13,186 nt of DNA, taken from JANQTF01 sp036835375. Its GTDB lineage: Bacteria; Bacteroidota; Bacteroidia; J057. The translations under genes were made by a program, and so were the position numbers. The stretch lies in NCBI GenBank assembly GCA_036835375.1, contig DAITMB010000131.1, forward strand, positions 1 to 13,186. The letters run 5' to 3'. The notes under the pieces were generated by a model that worked only from the letters and a program-made list of their open reading frames with translations, did not search any database and was not told the DNA's origin. Positions within the stretch are counted from its first letter, which is position 1. Each line of letters starts with the position of its first letter. Positions 7,807 to 13,186 of the stretch are shown here, piece after piece.

Positions 7807-8070
7807 CTACCCCCTCGAAATGAGCTTTTCTACGAGGACAATGGCTTTGTTGTGCAGCACTTCGATCACGCCATCCTCCATGCTGTAAACGAGTTCTTCT
7901 CCATCTGCCTTGACCAGTTTCATCCTGCCTTTTCCAAGGGTGGAGATGATCGGCGCGTGGTTAAAAAGCACTTGAAAGCTGCCCAAGGCCCCGGGAACTT
8001 GCACACTTTGTACCTCTCCGGCGAAGACACTCGCCTCTGGGGTAACGATTTCCAATTGGAAAGTTTTCAT
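7807..8070 (-). CDS. atpC: F1Fo ATP synthase epsilon subunit, short form
   Basis: An 87-residue protein, MKTFQLEIVTPEASVFAGEV..., matching the N-terminal beta-sandwich domain of the F1 epsilon subunit. The conserved PGALGSFQVLFNHAPIIS block (residues 27-44) is typical. Epsilon belongs to the central rotor stalk with gamma and couples rotation to catalysis at the inner membrane's cytoplasmic side. The usual C-terminal pair of helices (family length about 130-140) is absent: the protein ends soon after the sandwich. Short epsilons of this kind are common in Bacteroidota, so this is probably not a truncation. Without the C-terminal helices the epsilon-based inhibition of ATP hydrolysis known from other bacteria should not occur. 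It follows atpD by 26 bases and is surely co-transcribed. No Shine-Dalgarno sequence is visible. Confidence 0.95.
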   Translation of the reverse strand: MKTFQLEIVTPEASVFAGEVQSVQVPGALGSFQVLFNHAPIISTLGKGRMKLVKADGEELVYSMEDGVIEVLHNKAIVLVEKLISRG

Positions 8071-8096
8071 GGGCAGAGATTGAGATCGATAAAAAA

Positions 8097-9620
8097 TTAG
8101 GCGTTGGATTCGGCCATCATCTTGCGACCAGCCTCAATGGCCATTTCGATGTTGCCACGAAGGTAGAAAGCATTTTCAGGCAGGTGATCCAGTTCGCCAT
8201 CGAGGATCATGTTAAAGCCTCGGATGGTTTCTTCGATCTCGACGAATTGTCCGGGATTGCCCGTAAAGACTTCCGCCACAAAGAAAGGCTGCGACAAGAA
8301 TCGCTGGACTTTGCGTGCGCGCTCCACAGAAAGCTTATCTTCATCGGAAAGCTCATCCATCCCGAGAATAGCAATGATGTCCTGCAACTCCTTGTATTTC
8401 TGAAGGATCTGAACCACACGCTGCGCACAAGCATAGTGCTCTTTGCCGACGATGTCTTCGGAGAGAATGCGGGAAGAAGAAGAGAGGGGATCTACCGCTG
8501 GATAAATTCCAATGGCGGCCAGGGAGCGGGAAAGCTCGGTCGTGGCGTCCAAGTGAGCAAAAGTAGTCGCAGGAGCCGGATCGGTGTAGTCATCCGCAGG
8601 CACATAGATGGCCTGAATGGAGGTGATGGATCCGCGCTTGGTAGAAGTAATACGCTCCTGCATTGCGCCCATCTCTGAGGCGAGCGTAGGCTGATATCCT
8701 ACCGCAGAGGGCATCCGCCCGAGGAGCGCAGATACTTCTGAACCTGCTTGAGTGAATCGGAAGATATTATCGATGAAAAAGAGCACATCGCGGCCCTTGG
8801 CGTCTTCGGCGTTTCCGTCGCGGAAATATTCAGCAATGGTGAGACCGGTCAATGCTACGCGAGCACGGGCACCAGGAGGCTCATTCATTTGGCCGAACAC
8901 CATGGTGAGTTTAGAGTCTTTGATTTCCTCCATGTCGATCTTGTCCAATGGCCATCCACCGTGGTGGAGTCCTTCTTCGAAGGCTTCTCCGTATTTGACC
9001 ACTTTGGCTTCGATCATTTCACGGAGGATGTCATTTCCTTCACGGGTGCGCTCTCCCACGCCTGCAAACACAGAAAGCCCATCGTGCTTCAAAGCGATGT
9101 TGTTGATCAACTCCTGGATCAACACGGTCTTTCCCACCCCTGCACCACCGAAGAGTCCGATCTTACCTCCTTTGAGGTATGGAGCGAGCAAGTCGATGAC
9201 TTTGATCCCGGTGACAAGAATTTCTGGCTCTACGGAGAGGTCTTCGAAACGCGGCGCAGAGCCGTGAATGGAATAAGAGCGGTCGGTATCAGGAACTGGC
9301 AATCCATCGATCGGGGCCCCGGTGACATTGAAGAGTCGGCCTCTGATTTCGTCTCCCACCGGAACAGAAATCGTGGCGCCGGCGTCCACTACGGGCATTC
9401 CGCGCTCAATGCCATCGGTAGAATCCATGGCAATTGCACGAGCGCGGTTTTCGCCAAGGTGCTGTTGCACTTCCAGCACGAGGCGAGAATAACCGGGACG
9501 ATCAATGTAGAGAGCGTTGAGAATTCGGGGGAGGGTAGAGCCTTCGCCGCTGAATTCCACGTCGATGACCGGGCCGATCACCTGGCTTACTTTGCCTATG
9601 TTGACGTTGGATTTTGCCAT
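8097..9620 (-). CDS. atpD: F1Fo ATP synthase beta subunit
   Basis: A 507-residue protein and the catalytic subunit of F1, which makes ATP from ADP and phosphate using the proton or sodium gradient. Visible motifs: N-terminal barrel starting GKVSQVIGPVIDVEF (9-23); P-loop GGAGVGKT (158-165, with K164 and T165); GERTREGND with the catalytic Glu190; Walker B DVLFFID (278-284); the ATPase alpha/beta signature PAVDPLSSSS (374-383); and DELSDED in the C-terminal helical domain (422-428). The ATG at 9618-9620 is chosen because MAKSNVNIGK opens the conserved barrel; the frame extends 38 codons further upstream to 9734 without homology. Length fits the family in Bacteroidota. The other ATP synthase genes (a, b, c, delta, alpha, gamma) are not adjacent, which is the usual split arrangement in this phylum. 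Confidence 0.98.
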   Translation of the reverse strand: MAKSNVNIGKVSQVIGPVIDVEFSGEGSTLPRILNALYIDRPGYSRLVLEVQQHLGENRARAIAMDSTDGIERGMPVVDAGATISVPVGDEIRGRLFNVTGAPIDGLPVPDTDRSYSIHGSAPRFEDLSVEPEILVTGIKVIDLLAPYLKGGKIGLFGGAGVGKTVLIQELINNIALKHDGLSVFAGVGERTREGNDILREMIEAKVVKYGEAFEEGLHHGGWPLDKIDMEEIKDSKLTMVFGQMNEPPGARARVALTGLTIAEYFRDGNAEDAKGRDVLFFIDNIFRFTQAGSEVSALLGRMPSAVGYQPTLASEMGAMQERITSTKRGSITSIQAIYVPADDYTDPAPATTFAHLDATTELSRSLAAIGIYPAVDPLSSSSRILSEDIVGKEHYACAQRVVQILQKYKELQDIIAILGMDELSDEDKLSVERARKVQRFLSQPFFVAEVFTGNPGQFVEIEETIRGFNMILDGELDHLPENAFYLRGNIEMAIEAGRKMMAESNA

Positions 9621-9668
9621 GGATGGGAAAGGATAAATATAGATTTCTGTGGTGTCTCGAAAAACGCC

Positions 9669-9700
9669 GCAAGTTACACGAGGCACCCAAAAGAACCAAA
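9669..9700 (-). promoter_or_regulatory. Candidate atpD promoter, Bacteroidota type
   Basis: On the minus strand TTTG (9697-9700) is followed after 20 bases by TAACTTGC (9669-9676). The spacing fits the Bacteroidota -33 TTTG / -7 TAnnTTTG pattern, but the -7 box matches only in part. It would start transcription roughly 40 bases before the atpD ATG. This is the best candidate upstream of the operon, not a certain one. Confidence 0.3.
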
Positions 9701-10071
9701 CGGCTTGCAGCGAAAGTTCGCCCCGTTCTTGCACGAATTGTGCCGAATGACGCTGTTTCTAAAAAGATATGCAAATGGCCAGCATTTCCTCCGCTATCCC
9801 CCTTTTCAGTTTGCGGCCATAACTCGTAGGGGACATGCATCGGAGGTGATCAAGAATCGAGCGGAAAAAAAATGTAGCCGAGGAGCTTTCTGGGGGATTA
9901 ACCCTTGGAGTATTTTTGTCATAGCTATGAGGATCCTGAAGAAAAGTGGTCATAGCAGTGGCATTCACTTAGTGGAAGTCTTGGCGCTACTGGCTGATTT
10001 TCTATCCTCATTCTTCCGAAGATGGTTTTTTCACGATTCGAACCGATGTAATTCGATTTTCAGGCAGTAGG

Positions 10072-10100
10072 ATCATTGAGTTTTTGCTCAATGATTTTCT
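10072..10100 (+). terminator. A/T-rich hairpin followed by T-run upstream of the hydrolase
   Basis: ATCATTGAG (10072-10080) and CTCAATGAT (10087-10095) form a perfect 9-bp stem around TTTTTG, followed on the plus strand by TTTCT. It resembles a weak Rho-independent terminator, yet no plus-strand gene lies upstream of it. It may end a short leader or small RNA, or attenuate the hydrolase mRNA about 115 bases upstream of its start. The stem is A/T-rich, so chance is possible. Confidence 0.4.
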
Positions 10101-10211
10101 TGAAGACCGCCTTTGCTTCTGTGGGGACGATTCGTGCTACCTGTCATGTGGAAGTTTATGTTGTCTATGTTACTATCCCAATTCTTCATCAACATCTAAT
10201 TGATTCAGCCT

Positions 10212-12098
10212 ATGAAACTTCTTCACTTCTTGGTTCCTTGCTTCATTTTGTGCTGGGGCCACACCATGGCGCAAACGGGAATCGCAGTCCCTAGCATGAG
10301 TCATTGCGATCAGGCAATCACTCAATTTATGACCACATACAACATTCCTGGAGCAACTTTTGCCATCGCAAAAGCTGGAAAATTGGTGTACATGCGCAGC
10401 TTTGGTACCGCAGATTTGGCAGAAACAGAGGTGACACAGCCTCATCATATGTTTCGGATTGCCAGCCTCTCCAAGCCTATTACTTCGATCGCGATCATGA
10501 AATTGGTAGAAGATGGAGACCTGCTTCTCTCGGACAAGGCATTTGGACCTCAGGGTGTGTTGGCGAACCATCCGTATCTAAGCACGGTGCAGCCGGCGGA
10601 CCAGCGGATCTATGACATCACCGTGCAGCAGTTGCTGGAACACAGTGCAGGCTGGAATCGCAACACAAACTGTACCCCTAATCCTACGACACCCTATAGC
10701 GTGAAGCTGAGTGGTTGTGACCCGATCTCGTTTCCGCTCCACGTGACGCAAACGCTCGGTGAATCTAACCCGGTGACAGAGCCAATGCTGATCCGATTTC
10801 TGATGGAAAAGGGCCTTGATTTTACCCCCGGAACGCAGTATCAATACTCCAATATCGGCTATTTGGTCTTGGGAGAAATTATTGAAGCGGTCTCGGGCAA
10901 GTCCTATGAAGACTATGTCAAGGAGGACATCTTGGCACCCATCGGGATTTGTGACATGCACATTGGCAAAAACCTATTGGCTGACAAGCGCATTCGAGAA
11001 GCGGAATATCACGGAAATGGCTTCAATATCAATAGTTTGTATGGTGATGGTAGCATGGTGCCTTGGGAATATGGAGGCTGGAACTTAGAGGCGATGGATG
11101 CACACGGAGGCTGGATAGCCACGACACGGGACTTGGTGAGGTTGCTATTAGCGGTGGATGGATTTTCCACAAAGCCTGATATTTTGTCGGCGGCGACGAT
11201 TCAAACCATGACGACACCGGGAGCGAATAGCCCTTTTTATGCTAAGGGCTGGTCGGTGAACAATGCGAATCATTGGTGGCACACAGGGGGACTTGATGGT
11301 ACCGCGAGCTTAATGGTCCGCACGAACAGTGGCTACACTTGGGCGGCCATTCTCAACCGTCGGGTAATCGGGAATGGTAGTAATGCTTTCTGGTCTGCCT
11401 TCGACAATTTACCATGGAGTTGCGTCATGCAGACCAATAATTTTCCTACTCACGATTTGCTGGATGTGCCGAGCTTGAACAGTTCCGCGCTGAATGCCAC
11501 GCCTGTCAGTGAAAGTGATCTGGGGCTATCATGGATTCCGGGCAATGGGGTAGGGAGGGTGCTTGTGGCCAGAGAAGGAAGTCCTGTAAACAAATTTCCG
11601 CTTGATGGCGTGCAATACACAGGAAATGCCGTTTTTGGGCAGGGAGAGGATCTTGGGGATGGTAATGTGGTGGTATATGCAGGCAGTGCTTCGAGCACAG
11701 TGCTGACTGGGTTAGATCCAGAAAAGACCTATCACTTTTCACTTCACGAATATCAAAAATATGCCAACACGGGAAATCATGCCCTGTATCAGCTCTGTGA
11801 TGCACCTGTGTTGAGTGCAACCACTGCTTCGTCATCGGTAGGGAAGGATCTAGATCAATGGGGAATCCGCTTTTATCCCAATCCTACTTCGGGCATTCTA
11901 CACATAGAAATGGAGGATCCCATCCTTTGCGAACGCATTGTGTTGACCAATCTTCATGGGCAAGTCCTCCGCTCGGAGCCTTTGCAGGGACAATACACCA
12001 CCATGTCACTCCTGGAACTTCCTGCGCAGATGTATGTCGTGGCTTTTTATGATCGGCAAGGAAAACTGATGGCGCGTTCACGACTGGTGGTCCAATAG
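10212..12098 (+). CDS. T9SS-exported serine hydrolase of the beta-lactamase/PBP-like family
   Basis: A 628-residue protein with a signal peptide (MKLLHFLVPC, cleavage likely at MA20-Q). The catalytic domain (about 32-405) belongs to the beta-lactamase-related serine hydrolases (class C/EstB/DD-peptidase-like). All motifs are intact: SLSK (85-88, nucleophile Ser85 and Lys88), YSN (212-214) and HTGG (357-360). The LLEHSAGW block (141-148) is also present. An FN3-like module of a kind common in Bacteroidota follows (about 432-540, with GNGVGRVLVAREGSPV). The end is a T9SS type A sorting domain (about 554-628, FYPNPTSGILHI...). The protein should be secreted across the outer membrane and anchored on, or released from, the surface. 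It could be an esterase, peptidase or beta-lactam-interacting enzyme; the sequence does not settle the substrate. The ATG at 10212 is preferred over an in-frame TTG at 10200 because it starts the signal peptide. It is convergent with the AraC-type gene. Confidence 0.92.
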   Translation: MKLLHFLVPCFILCWGHTMAQTGIAVPSMSHCDQAITQFMTTYNIPGATFAIAKAGKLVYMRSFGTADLAETEVTQPHHMFRIASLSKPITSIAIMKLVEDGDLLLSDKAFGPQGVLANHPYLSTVQPADQRIYDITVQQLLEHSAGWNRNTNCTPNPTTPYSVKLSGCDPISFPLHVTQTLGESNPVTEPMLIRFLMEKGLDFTPGTQYQYSNIGYLVLGEIIEAVSGKSYEDYVKEDILAPIGICDMHIGKNLLADKRIREAEYHGNGFNINSLYGDGSMVPWEYGGWNLEAMDAHGGWIATTRDLVRLLLAVDGFSTKPDILSAATIQTMTTPGANSPFYAKGWSVNNANHWWHTGGLDGTASLMVRTNSGYTWAAILNRRVIGNGSNAFWSAFDNLPWSCVMQTNNFPTHDLLDVPSLNSSALNATPVSESDLGLSWIPGNGVGRVLVAREGSPVNKFPLDGVQYTGNAVFGQGEDLGDGNVVVYAGSASSTVLTGLDPEKTYHFSLHEYQKYANTGNHALYQLCDAPVLSATTASSSVGKDLDQWGIRFYPNPTSGILHIEMEDPILCERIVLTNLHGQVLRSEPLQGQYTTMSLLELPAQMYVVAFYDRQGKLMARSRLVVQ

Positions 12099-12138
12099 GG
12101 GAGGGGCTTAGGAATCGTGGGTCGACTGGGCGTCGTGG

Positions 12139-12159
12139 CTAGTCAAGAAGCTTGATTAG
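12139..12159. terminator. Possible bidirectional hairpin between convergent genes
   Basis: CTAGTCAAG (12139-12147) and CTTGATTAG (12151-12159) pair over nine positions, one a G-U, around a 3-base loop, in the 69-bp space between two convergent stop codons. Position suits a shared terminator, but neither strand shows a T-run after the stem, so the call is weak. Confidence 0.35.
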
Positions 12160-12167
12160 TTCGAGGC

Positions 12168-13040
12168 TCAGTCGGCGATTTGTTTTCGAAATTGATCTGG
12201 ACTCATTCCTTCGCGCTGCTTAAAAAATCGGCCAAAATACGTGTTGCTGGAAAAATTGAGCGCATAGGAAATCTCACTGACCGTGAGTCCCTCGTGGAGT
12301 AGCAGCCGCTTGGCTTCGAGCATGAGGCGTGAGCGAATGAATTCACCCGCAGACATGCCTGTGTGCTCCCGGATGATGCGATTGAGGTAGTTGGGAGTGA
12401 GGGCCATTCTGTCGGCATAGTCTCTCACCTGATGTAAATGCTTGTAGTGATCTTCTACCAAGTCCTTGAATTCCACGACTTTCCGTTGCACATAAGAGAG
12501 GGAAGCGCTGGCATCTTCTGGGAAAAGTCGGCGAAATTCGTAGAGGAGAATATTCAAATACGAACGCAAGACTTGCTCCGAATTAATGGCTTCTCTCTGC
12601 ACTTCCCCAAGGGTGAGGGAGGAGAGATCTATAATGCGTTGACGGTCTTCGAGAGGAATGTCCACGACGGGACAGCCGGAGTCCGAGGAAAAAAAGGGAA
12701 AGCGGCTGAGCACATTTTGGTGGTATCGGAGCGAGAAGAAGTCGTCGGTGAAGAAAAAGAGAAATCCTTCAAGATCTTGCGCTGCCTCCCAGGCGTGAAC
12801 TTGACCGGGGTGCATCAGCAGGGCGTGGCCTTCCCGCAGCGAATGCGAAGCGAAATCCACCTGGTGACGAGAGCTGCCTCCTGTGAGAATGAAGATACTG
12901 TAAAAGTTGTGCCGATGCGGCGTATAATCAAGCTGGCTGATCGAATCAAGGTCTTGAAATCGATTAGCAGAGAAGTGAGGCAGTTTGCCTGAAAAACGGG
13001 CACAGCTGATATGGTTGATGAAATAGGGCTCGGGCTTCAT
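12168..13040 (-). CDS. AraC-family transcriptional regulator
   Basis: A 290-residue DNA-binding regulator. The N-terminal half (about 35-120) looks like the cupin-type ligand-sensing domain of AraC proteins (PHRHNFYSIFILTGG at 41-55; LMHPGQVHAW at 75-84). The C-terminal 100 residues hold the two helix-turn-helix motifs of HTH_18. The first is VRDYADRMALTPNYLNRIIR (205-224) and the second lies in TVSEISYALNFSSNTYFGRF (253-272). The ending GMSPDQFRKQ is typical. The length matches the family. The start ATG is at 13038-13040; no Shine-Dalgarno sequence is seen. It is convergent with the secreted hydrolase, so a link to it is possible but not shown by arrangement. The effector is unknown. Repeats upstream (13064-13114) suggest autoregulation. 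Confidence 0.94.
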   Translation of the reverse strand: MKPEPYFINHISCARFSGKLPHFSANRFQDLDSISQLDYTPHRHNFYSIFILTGGSSRHQVDFASHSLREGHALLMHPGQVHAWEAAQDLEGFLFFFTDDFFSLRYHQNVLSRFPFFSSDSGCPVVDIPLEDRQRIIDLSSLTLGEVQREAINSEQVLRSYLNILLYEFRRLFPEDASASLSYVQRKVVEFKDLVEDHYKHLHQVRDYADRMALTPNYLNRIIREHTGMSAGEFIRSRLMLEAKRLLLHEGLTVSEISYALNFSSNTYFGRFFKQREGMSPDQFRKQIAD

Positions 13041-13063
13041 ATATTATACATAAACGGGACTGT

Positions 13064-13114
13064 AGGACTAGTTTCTTACACAAATAGCCTCCAAATATGT
13101 CACAAAGTAGTCCT
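13064..13114. promoter_or_regulatory. Repeat cluster upstream of the AraC-type gene
   Basis: A direct repeat CACAAATAG (13079-13087) and CACAAAGTAG (13101-13110) begins 22 bases apart, about two helix turns. That is the spacing used by AraC-type proteins binding tandem half-sites. A 7-bp inverted repeat, AGGACTA (13064-13070) and TAGTCCT (13108-13114), encloses it. It lies 24-74 bases upstream of the start of the regulator. The repeats are real; the role as an operator is inferred. Confidence 0.4.
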
Positions 13115-13151
13115 GATTCAAAATTTATTTTGAGTTTTTCCTGTGAGGGGC

Positions 13152-13185
13152 CATCCGGGGCTTCGAGCGCCTCAGCCTCCGGATG
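13152..13185. repeat. GC-rich hairpin at the right edge
   Basis: CATCCGG (13152-13158) and CCGGATG (13179-13185) are exact reverse complements, and four more inner pairs follow after a one-base bulge. A T-run after it on the plus strand would lie beyond the window, and the minus strand has none. It may be a terminator for a plus-strand gene's end or part of a repeat; this cannot be decided here. Confidence 0.4.
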
Positions 13186-13186
13186 T

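Larger units (their letters stand above)
9621..10211. other. Intergenic region between divergent atpD and hydrolase genes
   Basis: About 590 bases hold the promoters of two divergent genes. No gene is supported here. A long plus-strand frame from 8748 to 10070 extends into it, but that frame is antisense to atpD and matches no family. The stretch contains a candidate atpD promoter, a palindrome CATAGCTATG near 9920-9930 and a hairpin with a T-run at 10072-10098. No clear promoter pair for the plus-strand hydrolase was recognised. Confidence 0.6.

Noticed and set aside
8748..10070. 440-residue plus-strand open frame
   Set aside because: It is antisense to atpD over most of its length and matches no known family. 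Long antisense frames are common opposite conserved GC-rich genes.
12438..12992. 184-residue plus-strand open frame
   Set aside because: Antisense to the AraC-type regulator, whose helix-turn-helix motifs are clear.
1..13186. CRISPR array, insertion sequence, tRNA or rRNA
   Set aside because: No regularly spaced repeats, transposase motifs, terminal inverted repeats or tRNA-like folds were found on either strand.

Overview
The window looks like a draft chromosome scaffold from a member of the Bacteroidota. The F1 ATPase genes atpD and atpC form a two-gene unit without the other ATP synthase genes beside them. Two proteins end in type IX secretion (T9SS) type A sorting domains. One very large surface protein carries SprB-type repeats and the N-terminal 'THGMGADITYRC' module typical of Bacteroidota adhesins. 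A lipoprotein has acidic residues right after its lipidated cysteine, and starts generally lack a Shine-Dalgarno sequence. The fairly high GC content would suit a Saprospiria-like or related marine or activated-sludge lineage, but genus cannot be told from this sequence. A run of exactly 100 N (5161-5260) marks a scaffolding gap.

Layout: (1) 1-497, minus: start of a secreted fasciclin (FAS1) protein running off the left edge. (2) 498-1073: about 500 bp without a gene, holding two inverted repeats and a strong minus-strand terminator. (3) 1074-2231, minus: a lipoprotein with the serine beta-lactamase/PBP fold in which all recognisable catalytic motifs have decayed. (4) 2286-2315: textbook terminator. 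(5) 2344-7432, minus: a giant T9SS-exported surface protein with Ig/PKD-like domains, a beta-helix interrupted by glycine-rich and collagen-like tracts, four SprB repeats and a sorting domain. The N gap splits it, but both flanks end exactly on codon boundaries of one continuous gene. (6) 7433-7806: leader and intergenic DNA with the atpC terminator. (7) 7807-9620, minus: atpD-atpC. (8) 9621-10211: intergenic. (9) 10212-12098, plus: a T9SS-exported serine hydrolase of the same fold as the lipoprotein, with intact SxxK, YxN and HxG motifs. (10) 12168-13040, minus: an AraC-family regulator convergent with the hydrolase, with a repeat-rich upstream region.

How the genes fit together: apart from atpDC this is a cell-surface region (FAS1 protein, adhesin, lipoprotein, secreted hydrolase). 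The contrast between a motif-intact secreted hydrolase and a motif-dead lipoprotein homologue about 8 kb away is the most notable biology. The architecture of the adhesin, where beta-helix rungs alternate with glycine-rich loops, is the second. No CRISPR array, tRNA, rRNA, transposase or phage gene was seen.
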